Source: Actinophytocola sp036378875 | GTDB taxonomy: Bacteria > Actinomycetota > Actinomycetes > Mycobacteriales > Pseudonocardiaceae | DNA length: 64,000 nucleotides | Direction of reading: 5' to 3' | NCBI RefSeq assembly: GCF_036378875.1 | Contig: NZ_DASUVO010000073.1 | Location: forward strand, 62,001-126,000 | Shown: positions 24,721 through 33,437 of the stretch, piece after piece | Position numbering within the stretch: position 1 is the stretch's first letter | Layout: each line of letters begins with the position of its first letter | Position numbers and translations under genes: made by a program | Notes under the pieces: generated by a model | What the model was told of the DNA's origin: nothing | The model's input: the letters and a program-made list of their open reading frames with translations, nothing else | Database searches by the model: none

Positions 24721-27182
24721 CTCTTGCCTCCCAAGGAAAGCGTCCACTTCTGGTTGGTGCCGCCACCAGTCGTGCCGAAGGTGAAGGCGTCCAGGTCGAA
24801 CAGGAAGCCGCTGCCGCCGGAGAACGTCAGGTACAGCGTCACGGTTCCGGCTGGGACGTTCGAGAGGGTGGTGGACACCTCGGTGAAGACGTCCCAGCCG
24901 CCCGTCACCGGCACGGCGACCGAGCCGAGCACGGCCCCGGTCGGCGAACCGGTCCGCACGGACAGCGTACCGCCGGAGCCGGCGGACGACACCCGCGCGG
25001 TGAACCGGGTCTCCCCGCCGAGCGCGTAGGGCTGGAACGCGATCCAGTCGCCGTTGTGTATGTCGCCGACCGTCCTGCCGCCCTCGGCGGTCGCCTTGTC
25101 GTACAGGCCGGTGCCGGACTGGGTGGCGCGGTGCTCGGCCTGCCGGTGTCGGGGCTGCAGGGTGTGCTGCTTGTGTGTCGTCAGCGCCGGTTGGCCGTTC
25201 CCACCGAGGTCGGTGTACTCGGCGTCGAAGCCCGCGTACAGGTTCGCCGCCGTGTCGTGCTCGCCGTCCGTCGGGATCTGCAGCGTGCCGGAGCAGCCGG
25301 TGCGAGAGGTGATCTCGTGGCCGTGTTCGTCGTGGCCGAGGTTGTAGGTCAGCTTCACCCGGTTGCAGTCGATCGTGCCGTCCTCCGGGTCGGTGACGGT
25401 GATCGTGTACGGCACGGCGTCGCCGAAGGTGAACAGGGACCCGTTGATCGGTGTGTTCAGCGTGACCGTGGGTGCGGTGTTGCCGACCGTGATCGTCACG
25501 TTGGCCGTCGCGGTGCGGCCGGCCGGGTCGGTGACCGTGAGGCTGGCGGTGCGCTGGCCGTTGGTGGTGTAGGTGTGGCTCGGGTTGGCCGAGGTGGACG
25601 TGGTGCCGTCGCCGAAGGTCCAGCGGTAGGTGAGCGCGCCGCCCTCCGGGTCCGATGAGCCCGCCGACGAGAAGTTGACCGTCAGCGGCGCGGCCCCGGA
25701 CGTGCGGTCCGCGCCGGCGCGTGCGACCGGCGCCTGGTTGCCGGCCGGGTTGTACTCGATGCGGTACAGCGCCGACTCGGCGTTGCCGCTGCCCCAGCCA
25801 CTGCCGTAGTCGAGCACGTAGAGGGCGCCGTCCGGGCCGAACGCGGTGTCCATGACCTGGGTGCCGCGCCACGGGAAGTCGTTGACCTGCCCGGCCGACC
25901 CGTCGGCGTTGACGTCGACGGTCTTGAGCCAGCGCCGACCGAACTCGGCGACGAAGACGTGCCCGTCCAGCGCGGGCGGGAACTTGACCGTCGACGGGTT
26001 CGCCGCGTCGTAGCGGTACACCACGCCGCCCATGGGCGACTCGGATCCGCAGCCAAACGCCGCGAACGAGCAGTTGTCGTAGTTGATCCACGCCGCGCGT
26101 GCGGCCGGCAGGTTGGTGAGCCCGGTGTTGCGCTGTGAGTTGTTGACCGGTGCGGCGCAGTTGAACCGGCTCCCGGACGGACCGGACGGGAACGTGTAGT
26201 CCACATAGGTCTCGGCGGTGGTGTTCTTGCCGGTGCAGTAGGGCCAGCCGTAGTTGCCGGCCGAGGTGATCCGGTTGAACTCCACCTGCCCGCCTGGCCC
26301 ACGGCTGTTGCTGGCCGTGCCGGCGTCCGGGCCGTAGTCGCCGAGGTAGACCGCGCCGGTCCCCTTGTCGACGCCGAACCGGAACGGGTTGCGGAAGCCC
26401 ATCCCGTAGATCTCCGGCCGGGTCCCCGCGGTGCCCTGGGCGAACAGGTTGCCGGCCGGGATCGAGTACGTCCCGTTGGCGTTCACCTTGATGCGCAGCA
26501 ACTTGCCACGCAGGTCGTTCGTGTTGCCGCCACTGCGTTGCGCGTCGAACGCGGGATTGCGGTTGGTGCGCTCGTCGATGGGGGTGTACCCGTTGGAGGC
26601 GAACGGGTTCGAGTCGTCCCCTGTGGACAGATACAGGTTGCCGGCCGCGTCGAAGTCGATGTCCCCACCGACGTGGCAGCACATGCCACGGCTGGTCGGC
26701 ACGTCCAGCACGGTCACCTGGCTGGCGGTGTTGAGCGTGAAGTCGGCATTGAGGGTGAATCGGGACAGCCGGTTCACCCCGTTCCACGCGGAGAAGTCCG
26801 TCCCGTTCTCCGGCGCGTCACCGCTCGGAGTGGACAGTGGTGGCGCGTAGTACAGGTAGATGAACCGGTTGCTGGCAAAACCCGGGTCCACCCCGACCCC
26901 CTGCAGGCCTTCCTCGTCGTGCGTGTAGACCGGCAGGGTGCCGATGACGCTGGTGACCCCGGCGGCGGTGGTGCGGCGTAGCACCCCGTTCCGGGCGGTG
27001 TGCACCACCGAGCGGTCCGGCAGCACGGCCATCGACATGGGCTCGCCCACCTCGGCGACGCCTCTGGCCAGCTCGACCTGCTGGAAGTCGGCCGGGTTCA
27101 CCGCGTGCGCCGCCGCCGGCGTTGGCGCGGTGACCACGGGTAAGATGGCCGCGACCAGTACGGCCGCCGCAAGAGTTCGCAC
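24717..27182 (-). CDS. secreted sugar dehydrogenase (glucose/sorbosone type) - PKD - CBM6-like protein
   Basis: 821 residues. Signal (about 1-27); six-bladed propeller of the PQQ-type glucose/sorbosone dehydrogenase family (about 30-425: VGVDPGFASNRFIYLYY, STGDDSNP, MGFRNPFRF, GDYGPDAG); PKD domain (about 430-515); a second beta domain; CBM6-like lectin (about 650-805). The C-terminus ends GGGTNQKWTLSLGGKR, a lone last repeat of a CBM13 whose body is missing. GTG 27182 directly precedes the hydrophobic leader; ATG 27329 in frame with GGAG upstream would add 49 residues translated from a repeat element. Electron acceptor and substrate are unknown. Confidence 0.82.
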   Translation of the reverse strand: MRTLAAAVLVAAILPVVTAPTPAAAHAVNPADFQQVELARGVAEVGEPMSMAVLPDRSVVHTARNGVLRRTTAAGVTSVIGTLPVYTHDEEGLQGVGVDPGFASNRFIYLYYAPPLSTPSGDAPENGTDFSAWNGVNRLSRFTLNADFTLNTASQVTVLDVPTSRGMCCHVGGDIDFDAAGNLYLSTGDDSNPFASNGYTPIDERTNRNPAFDAQRSGGNTNDLRGKLLRIKVNANGTYSIPAGNLFAQGTAGTRPEIYGMGFRNPFRFGVDKGTGAVYLGDYGPDAGTASNSRGPGGQVEFNRITSAGNYGWPYCTGKNTTAETYVDYTFPSGPSGSRFNCAAPVNNSQRNTGLTNLPAARAAWINYDNCSFAAFGCGSESPMGGVVYRYDAANPSTVKFPPALDGHVFVAEFGRRWLKTVDVNADGSAGQVNDFPWRGTQVMDTAFGPDGALYVLDYGSGWGSGNAESALYRIEYNPAGNQAPVARAGADRTSGAAPLTVNFSSAGSSDPEGGALTYRWTFGDGTTSTSANPSHTYTTNGQRTASLTVTDPAGRTATANVTITVGNTAPTVTLNTPINGSLFTFGDAVPYTITVTDPEDGTIDCNRVKLTYNLGHDEHGHEITSRTGCSGTLQIPTDGEHDTAANLYAGFDAEYTDLGGNGQPALTTHKQHTLQPRHRQAEHRATQSGTGLYDKATAEGGRTVGDIHNGDWIAFQPYALGGETRFTARVSSAGSGGTLSVRTGSPTGAVLGSVAVPVTGGWDVFTEVSTTLSNVPAGTVTLYLTFSGGSGFLFDLDAFTFGTTGGGTNQKWTLSLGGKR

Positions 27183-27231
27183 GAATGGGACTTTCGCTCG
27201 GGTCCGTGCCGCACGAATGGGACTTTCGTGC
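27178..27231. repeat. 32-bp-period palindromic repeat, copy 1 (two units)
   Basis: Two copies of the 18-bp unit GCACGAATGGGACTTTCG (27179-27196 and 27211-27228) spaced by 14 bp (CTCGGGTCCGTGCC). The second continues to TTTCGTGC and can fold as GCACGAA-TGGGACT-TTCGTGC, 7-bp stem. The same arrangement recurs at 63955. It overlaps the start of the dehydrogenase gene. Confidence 0.85.
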
Positions 27232-27352
27232 AGGACGGGGGAGCAAGATGGACGGTTCGCTCGTTGCCATGGAATGAGCGTCGGGCAGGGCGGGAGCGGG
27301 CGAGGGGACGTCGCGATCGACTTCGGCATGAGGACTCCGGTCCGGGAGCGGG

Positions 27353-30300
27353 TCAGGGCAGGATCCAGCGTTGGTTGGTGCCGCCGTGGCAGGTCCAGAC
27401 GATGAGCCTGGTGCCGTCGACGGTGCCGGCGCCGTTGGCGTCGAGGCACTTGCCGGCGTTGGTCAGCGACCCGTTGGCGCCGGCGGCCCAGTTCTGCGCG
27501 GCGCTGCCGTTGCAGGTGGACAGTTGGACGGCGCTGCCGTCGGCCGTGCCGGCCGCGGTCATGCACTTGCCCAGTGCGCGCAAGGTGTTGCCCTCACGGG
27601 CCCACTGCTGGTTGGTGCCGCCGCCGCAGGTCCAGATGACGAGCGGGGTGCCGTCGGCGGAGCTGCCGCCGTTGACGTCGACGCACTTGCCGCTCCCGCC
27701 CGTGATCGGACCGCCGGTGACCGGGCCCGGGGTGCCGACACCTGGCCCGACGAACGTGATCGAGTCCAGGTCGTACGGGGCACTCGCGCTGGACTTGAAC
27801 ACCACGAACAGCTCCACCGTGCCCGCCGGGCGGGTCACCGCGACCGGCGCCAGGCTCACGTAGTTGTCCCACCCGCCCGTGCTGCCCACGGTCGCGGTGG
27901 CCACCAGCGTGCCGGTCGGTGAACCGGACCGCAGCTCGATGGTGCCGCCCGGTCCCGGCGAGGACACCCGGAACGAGACCTGGTTGATGCCGGTCAGGTT
28001 CATCGGGGTGAACGAGATCCAGTCGTTGTTGTTGATGTCGCCGATGCGTGCGCCGCCCTCCGCGCCTGCCTGGGCCACGACCCGGATCCCGGACGAGTTG
28101 GTGAAGTGCTCGGCCTGCCGGTGCTTGGGCTGCAGCACGACCTGGGCCCGTCCGGTGAGCGCGGGGACGCCGGACGCGCCGCTGTCCGTGTACACGGCGT
28201 CGGCCGCGTAGAACAGGTTGGCGTCGGAGCTGTGCCCGCCGTCCTGGGTGGGGATCACGCCGGAGCAGCCCGGCCGAGGGTCGAGCGGGTGCGCGTGCTG
28301 GTCGTGCCCCAGGGCCGGTGTCGTGATCACCCTGGCGCAGTCGATCGAGGCGTCCTCGGCGTCGGTGACGGTCACCGAGTACGGGATCTCGTCGCCGAAG
28401 TCGAACATGCCACCGTGTGGGGGCGTCGTGATCCGGACGGTCGGTGCGGTGTTGCCCACGGTGATCGTCACGTTGGCCACGCCCGTCCGCCCGTTCTGGG
28501 CGGTCACGGTGAGCTGCGCGTTGAACTGGCCACTCGTCGTGTAGGTGTGCGACGGGTTGGCCGCTGTCGAGGTGCCGCCGTCGCCGAAGGTCCACCGGTA
28601 GGTCAGCGCGCCGCCGCCCGGGTCGGACGATCCGGTGCTCGAGAAGCTCACCGTCAGCGGCGCTCCGCCGGACGACGGGTTGGCGATCGCACGGGCGATC
28701 GGGGCGCGGTCGCCGGAGGTGTAGTCGATCCGGTAGAGCGCGGAGTCTGGGTTGTCCCTGCCGAACCCGCTGCCCCATTCGAGCAGGTACAGCGAGCCGT
28801 CGGGGCCGAACTTGGCGTCCATCGGGGACCTGAAGGTCAGGTTGGCCAGGAACCTGTTTATCTTCAACAGGTTCCCCGACGAGTCGAGCCGGAACTCGTG
28901 CATGGTGTTGCGGGACCACTCACCGAAGAACGGCGTCTTGTCGAAGTACTGCGGGAACTTGGTGTCCGACGGGTTGTTCGGGTCGTAGCGGTACACGGGG
29001 AAGGCCATCGGGGCCTCGCCGCCACTACCCATCTCCGGGAATGCGTTGCCGTTGCTGCCGTTGCCGTACCAGACGGTGGCCGGTCGCGCCGCGGGCAGAG
29101 TGGTGAGCCCGGTGTTGTTGGGGGAGTTGTTGACCGGCGCGGCGCAGTTGAACTTGGCGCCGGAGGTGTTGTTCGCGAAGTTGAAGTCGTTGTACGGGAC
29201 GTTGTTCGCGACGCAGTACGGCCAGCCGTAGTAGCCCGGCGACTTGATCACGTTCCACTCGACCAGTCCGCCCGGGCCTCGGTTGGCGTTGTCGGCGCCC
29301 GCGTCCGGGCCGTAGTCGGCCATGTAGATCGTGCCGTCGGTGTCCACTGTGAACCGGAACGGGTTGCGGAAGCCCATGGCGTAGATCTCCGGCCGGGTTT
29401 GTGCCGTGCCGGGGGCGAACATGTTGCCGGCCGGGACCGTGTACGTGCCGCCCGGTTCTGGATGGATCCGGAGAATCTTGCCGCGCAGGTCGTTGGTGTT
29501 GGCCGCGGTCTTCTGCGCGTCGAACAGGCTTCGGCCCGAACGCTCGTCGATCGGCGCGTAGCCGCTGGACTCGTGCGGGTTGGTGTCGTCGCCGACGCCG
29601 ACGTAGAGGTTCCCGCCAGGACCGAACGTCAGGTACCCGCCGGTGTGCCCCGGCTCGGACTGCCGCGCGCCCGGGAAGGACAGCAGGACCCGCTCGCTGG
29701 CGAGGTCCAGCGCGTCACCGTTGACCGTGAACCGCGAGACCCGGTTGACCTCCTGCGAGCCGGCCGGCGCGTAGTACAGGTACACCCAGTTGTTGGTGGC
29801 GAAGTTCGGGTCCAGCGCGACACCGGCGAGGCCGTCCTCGCCGCCGGTGTAGACGTTGAGAGTGCCGGCGGTGACCGTGGTCCTGGTGCTCGGCTTGTAG
29901 ATCTTCAGTTGTCCGCCGTACTGGGTGTAGAACACCCGGCCGTCCCGCGCCACGTCCAGCGTGCCTGGCGCGACCGTGTTGCCGTCCAGCTCGACCTTGT
30001 CGTAGCTGGACCACACGGTGGGACCGCAGTCGGCCGGTAGTGTGCCGGCCGCGGTTCGCACACCGCCCAGGATGTGCGTGCGGAACAGCGGCTCGGAGTA
30101 CGCGGAAGCCTGATGCCCCATGGCGGTCGCCCACAGCCGGCCGCCTTCGACGTTGCGGCACCAGGAGATCGGGTGGTCGTGGCCCATCGCCGACGAACCG
30201 GGGTTGTACGTGGTCTCGTCCGCGGTCACCAGCACGTGCACGTCGCCGCGGGCGCTGCGGTTGAAGTTGTACCACTCCTCGGTACGGTTCCACCGCTGCG

Positions 30301-30787
30301 GCAGACCCTGTGCGGACGGGTGGGCCTGGTCGGCGACCTTGGCCGTGCCCGCGACGATGGCCGAGTGCTGGGTCATCGTCATCCCCAGCATCTGGTCCCA
30401 CCACGGGAACTCGTTCTCGATGTTCATGTCCGTGGCGTTGTGGATGGCGACGATGCCGCCCCCGTTCCGCAGGTAGTTCTGGACCGCCGTCCGCTGCGCG
30501 GCCGTGGTCCAGACCATGCCGGACGTCTGGAACATGATGACCACGTCGTAGGTGGCCAGGTTGGCGTCGGTGAAGACGGTCGAGTCCTCGGAGTGGGTCA
30601 GCTGCCACCCGTTCTCGCCTGCCATCTGCTGGAACATCGCCACCCCGGCCGGGATGGAGTCGTGCCGGAAGCCGACTGTCTTGGTGAACAGCAGCACCTT
30701 CTCGCCAGCGGCCGGCGCGGCCGGTGCGGTGGGGGAGGCGAGGATGATCAGCAGCAGTGCGCTGACGATCGCGATCGCGTGTCTCAT
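27353..30787 (-). CDS. secreted ThuA - sugar dehydrogenase - PKD - CBM6 - CBM13 fusion
   Basis: 1144 residues. Signal (about 1-25); ThuA domain (about 28-245: LLFTKTVGFRHDSIP, VAIHNATDMN, HDHPISWCR); glucose/sorbosone dehydrogenase propeller (about 270-625: GGEDGLAGVALDP, GVGDDTNP, MGFRNPFRF, DYGPDAG, LLEWGSGFG); PKD (about 640-725); further beta domain; CBM6-like (about 865-1000); ricin-type CBM13 (about 1015-1144). One polypeptide therefore joins a sugar-oxidising module, a ThuA module and two glycan-binding modules. Start ATG 30787, 2 nt after the GH54 stop. Its 3' end is nearly identical in DNA to that of the ThuA-PF06439 gene. Confidence 0.85.
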   Translation of the reverse strand: MRHAIAIVSALLLIILASPTAPAAPAAGEKVLLFTKTVGFRHDSIPAGVAMFQQMAGENGWQLTHSEDSTVFTDANLATYDVVIMFQTSGMVWTTAAQRTAVQNYLRNGGGIVAIHNATDMNIENEFPWWDQMLGMTMTQHSAIVAGTAKVADQAHPSAQGLPQRWNRTEEWYNFNRSARGDVHVLVTADETTYNPGSSAMGHDHPISWCRNVEGGRLWATAMGHQASAYSEPLFRTHILGGVRTAAGTLPADCGPTVWSSYDKVELDGNTVAPGTLDVARDGRVFYTQYGGQLKIYKPSTRTTVTAGTLNVYTGGEDGLAGVALDPNFATNNWVYLYYAPAGSQEVNRVSRFTVNGDALDLASERVLLSFPGARQSEPGHTGGYLTFGPGGNLYVGVGDDTNPHESSGYAPIDERSGRSLFDAQKTAANTNDLRGKILRIHPEPGGTYTVPAGNMFAPGTAQTRPEIYAMGFRNPFRFTVDTDGTIYMADYGPDAGADNANRGPGGLVEWNVIKSPGYYGWPYCVANNVPYNDFNFANNTSGAKFNCAAPVNNSPNNTGLTTLPAARPATVWYGNGSNGNAFPEMGSGGEAPMAFPVYRYDPNNPSDTKFPQYFDKTPFFGEWSRNTMHEFRLDSSGNLLKINRFLANLTFRSPMDAKFGPDGSLYLLEWGSGFGRDNPDSALYRIDYTSGDRAPIARAIANPSSGGAPLTVSFSSTGSSDPGGGALTYRWTFGDGGTSTAANPSHTYTTSGQFNAQLTVTAQNGRTGVANVTITVGNTAPTVRITTPPHGGMFDFGDEIPYSVTVTDAEDASIDCARVITTPALGHDQHAHPLDPRPGCSGVIPTQDGGHSSDANLFYAADAVYTDSGASGVPALTGRAQVVLQPKHRQAEHFTNSSGIRVVAQAGAEGGARIGDINNNDWISFTPMNLTGINQVSFRVSSPGPGGTIELRSGSPTGTLVATATVGSTGGWDNYVSLAPVAVTRPAGTVELFVVFKSSASAPYDLDSITFVGPGVGTPGPVTGGPITGGSGKCVDVNGGSSADGTPLVIWTCGGGTNQQWAREGNTLRALGKCMTAAGTADGSAVQLSTCNGSAAQNWAAGANGSLTNAGKCLDANGAGTVDGTRLIVWTCHGGTNQRWILP

Positions 30788-30789
30788 GG

Positions 30790-32280
30790 TCAGCTCACGC
30801 TCCATTGCTGGTTGCTGCCGCCGTGGCAGGTCCACAGCTGGACCAGTGCTCCGTTGGCGGTGGACGCTCCGGACACGTCGAGGCACAGCCCGGACTGCAC
30901 GCCCGTGATGGTGCCGTTGGCGTTGACGTTCCACTGCTGGTTCGGCTGGCCGTTGCACGACCAGATGATCACCCTGGTGCCCGCGGCGGTGCCCTGGCCG
31001 TTGGCGTCGAGGCAACTGGCGCCACCGTTGACGGTCAGTTGACCCGACGAAGTGCGGCTCCACGCCTGGCCTGCGCCGCCGCCGCAGTCCCAGATCCGCG
31101 CCTGCGTACCGGCCGACGTGTTCGGGACGTCCAGGCACCTGCCCGCGCCCACCGCGCGCACCGTGCCCGTCGGGCTGGTGCTGCCGCCGTAGCCGGCCGC
31201 GACGATGTTGGCCTGCACCGCGTTCTCGGTCGCGTCGGACGGGTAGCCCGAGACCATGGCGCCCTCGTAGAAGGTGCCCGCGCTGAGGTTGGCGCCACCG
31301 CCTGGCTTGCAGCAGTCGCCGCCGCTGCCCAGGATGATCGCCCCCTGCTTCTTCATGGGGCTGTAGCCAGGAGGAAGGGCACCGTCCCACAGCGTGAACA
31401 GGGTGCCGGACTGCGCGTTGCTGCCCTTGATCGCGAAGCGGGTCGTGCCGTTGTTCTTCAGCGTCGCGGTGACGAACCGGTGGGGGAACGCCCGCTGGTT
31501 CGGGTTCCAGGCCTGGCTCCCGCCGGGGTAGAGCCCCCATTCGAGGTCCGCCTGGACCCACGGACCGGTGCCTGAGCACCCGCCGAACCAGCACTGCGTG
31601 CTGAAGTTGATCGCGTCCATCGCGCCGGCCGCGTCGGCGCTCCTGGTCGTCTCACTGTTGCCGTAGTCGAAGCAGCAGCCGTTGTTGACGTGCGTGCCGC
31701 TGGTGACCATGTACATGCCTTCTGGCGCGCTGCCGGTTGGCACGCCGGTCAGGTGGCCGTCGCGCCAGTAGCTGTTGCCGGGGTTGATGTAGAGCGAGTA
31801 CGCCTTGCTGCCCCCGACCGTCAGCGACTCGGAGGTCGCGCTCGCTGGCCTGCTCTGGTTCGAGCCGGGCACCACGCTCGAACCCTGGTACCACAGGTCG
31901 TTCCCGCGACCGGACTGGTCGTAGACCACCGTGATGACGCACGAGGTGCCGGCGCAGAAAGAGTCCTGTGTCGCAGCGTTGGCCGCGCCGCCCTCGGCGA
32001 GCACGCCGACGTCCCTGGTCGCGTTGTCCGACGAGCGTCTGACCTGGTACAGGTTTCCGTTGTACGAGCCGTAGAGCGCCCGCACCGTGCTGTGCGCGGC
32101 AACGCAGGGCGTGCCGCCCGAGGCGTAGATGTCGCACGGCCCGGAACCGGCCGCGGGTGCCGCCGTCGATGCCGGTGCCGACCACGTCACCGTGGCTGCC
32201 GACACCATGGCCAGTGCAGCCGTCAGCCGCGCTGCTCGCGCACGCCACCCGCGGCCCGGCGAATCGGATGAGAACCTCAT
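30790..32280 (-). CDS. secreted GH54 alpha-L-arabinofuranosidase with CBM13
   Basis: 496 residues. Signal (about 1-42); GH54 catalytic domain (about 45-365) starting GPCDIYASGGTPCVAAHSTV, with the vicinal disulfide motif CCFDYGN, ADLEWGLY (candidate nucleophile Glu) and GSGGDCC; then ricin-type CBM13 (about 370-496). Fungal GH54 enzymes carry CBM42 instead, so CBM13 is a typical actinobacterial swap. It removes arabinofuranose from arabinoxylan. First gene of the five-gene operon that ends with PfpI at 22460; a CebR-type box is 35 nt upstream of the ATG. Confidence 0.92.
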   Translation of the reverse strand: MRFSSDSPGRGWRARAARLTAALAMVSAATVTWSAPASTAAPAAGSGPCDIYASGGTPCVAAHSTVRALYGSYNGNLYQVRRSSDNATRDVGVLAEGGAANAATQDSFCAGTSCVITVVYDQSGRGNDLWYQGSSVVPGSNQSRPASATSESLTVGGSKAYSLYINPGNSYWRDGHLTGVPTGSAPEGMYMVTSGTHVNNGCCFDYGNSETTRSADAAGAMDAINFSTQCWFGGCSGTGPWVQADLEWGLYPGGSQAWNPNQRAFPHRFVTATLKNNGTTRFAIKGSNAQSGTLFTLWDGALPPGYSPMKKQGAIILGSGGDCCKPGGGANLSAGTFYEGAMVSGYPSDATENAVQANIVAAGYGGSTSPTGTVRAVGAGRCLDVPNTSAGTQARIWDCGGGAGQAWSRTSSGQLTVNGGASCLDANGQGTAAGTRVIIWSCNGQPNQQWNVNANGTITGVQSGLCLDVSGASTANGALVQLWTCHGGSNQQWSVS

Positions 32281-32314
32281 TGTTCTGCTCCTCGGGAAGA
32301 ACTGCTCAAGATGC

Positions 32315-32328
32315 TGGGAGCGCTCCCA
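32315..32328. promoter_or_regulatory. CebR-type operator, perfect palindrome
   Basis: TGGGAGCGCTCCCA, identical to the box at 1991. Centred about 42 nt upstream of the GH54 start on the minus strand, where it would block the promoter or transcript start. It also lies in the 230-nt gap shared with the divergent GntR gene. Confidence 0.88.
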
Positions 32329-32511
32329 GATCGCGCCGCCCCCGGCTTTTCGTGACAGTGATCATGGGAGGGGTATGTGTACGCCTTATGGAGGCCGAGA
32401 GCGTGACCCGAATCTCACCATAGCCTGGTCCGGTGTCGGATAGTCAAGACCGGGCCACCGAATAGATCAGACTTATCGTCGCTCGGAGTACCTTCGGGGT
32501 AAGATCCTTCG

Positions 32512-33264
32512 ATGACCGGAGGTCCAGTCGTACCAGTCTCCACGCCTGCTGTGGACGCATACCGGCCTGGCTACGAGCTGGTGGCCGAGCGGATCCTGCT
32601 GCTGATCTCCGAGTCGGGACTGCGGCCGGGTGACCGGATGCCGACCGAGAACGAGTTGGCCGCCCGGTTGGGCACCAGCCGGAGCATGGTGCGTGAGGCG
32701 GTGAAGATCCTCTCGGCGATCGGCAGGGTTCGGGCGCAGAAGGGTCGTGGCCTGTACGTCGCCGACGACGAGGGCATGCTGGGTTCGTCGCGTTGGGGAG
32801 GGTTCTTCCTCCCGACCGATCTGGACCACGTGTACATGCTGTTCGAGTTCCGCAGGGTCCAGGAGACGGCGGCGAGCCGGCTCGCCGCGACCAACGCGAC
32901 GCCGGCGGAGCTGCGTGCGGTCGAGGAGGCGGCCGAGACATGCCGGCAGGGTCATGTGACCGGGGAGGCGGCGCTGTTCGACCGCGGTGACGACGAGTTC
33001 CACCTCGCGATCGCGGCGGCCTCGCACAACCAGTTCCTGGTCGCGGCCGTGCGCGAGGCCCGGCGCCTGCAGCGCCAGTCCAACATCATCGGCATGCACG
33101 GCGCGGTGGGCGGTCACGCGCCGGAAGCGATCGAGGAGCACGCGGCGATCCTCCAGGCCATCCGGGACGGCGACCCGGACGCCGCCGCCCGCGCCACCGC
33201 GACCCACCTGGACAACACCCTCGACGACTACCGGAACGAGATCCAACGCCGCCTCTTCGGCTGA
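32512..33264 (+). CDS. GntR/FadR-family transcriptional regulator
   Basis: 250 residues. Winged helix (about 18-85: LRPGDRMPTENELAARLGTSRSMVREAVKIL) followed by an all-helical FCD ligand/metal-binding domain (about 100-235) with the His-containing DDEFHLAIA and HAAILQAI motifs. FadR-subgroup regulators respond to small carboxylates such as sugar acids. It is divergent from the GH54 operon and 170 nt upstream of the CocE-type gene, so it may control either; sugar acids made by the dehydrogenases would be logical ligands (inference). Confidence 0.9.
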   Translation: MTGGPVVPVSTPAVDAYRPGYELVAERILLLISESGLRPGDRMPTENELAARLGTSRSMVREAVKILSAIGRVRAQKGRGLYVADDEGMLGSSRWGGFFLPTDLDHVYMLFEFRRVQETAASRLAATNATPAELRAVEEAAETCRQGHVTGEAALFDRGDDEFHLAIAAASHNQFLVAAVREARRLQRQSNIIGMHGAVGGHAPEAIEEHAAILQAIRDGDPDAAARATATHLDNTLDDYRNEIQRRLFG

Positions 33265-33328
33265 CCCGATCGCGGCGGCCCTGGCAGCGCCAGTCCACCA
33301 TCAACGATTTCGGTCCATGCGCACGGAT

Positions 33329-33351
33329 CATCAATCCATCGAACATTGATG
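33329..33351. promoter_or_regulatory. dyad in the GntR-CocE gap
   Basis: CATCAAT and ATTGATG separated by 9 nt form a perfect inverted repeat about 90 nt before the CocE-type start and about 65 nt after the GntR stop. It is AT-rich against a GC-rich background and could be an operator for the adjacent regulator. Confidence 0.4.
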
Positions 33352-33437
33352 CTTGCCGCGATGGATGGCTGATCGGGAAGGTGAGCACACTCGAAGCTCG
33401 CCGCGGGCACGGTCGACGGCGGCGTTGGAGGTCTGAC

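Noticed and set aside
27178..27231. CRISPR array candidate at the 32-bp-period repeat
   Set aside because: Only two units, the spacers at both loci share their first nine bases, and no cas genes are near; it behaves as a palindromic dispersed repeat.
31035..31575. Plus-strand frames across the GH54 gene
   Set aside because: Antisense shadows; arginine/alanine-rich composition.
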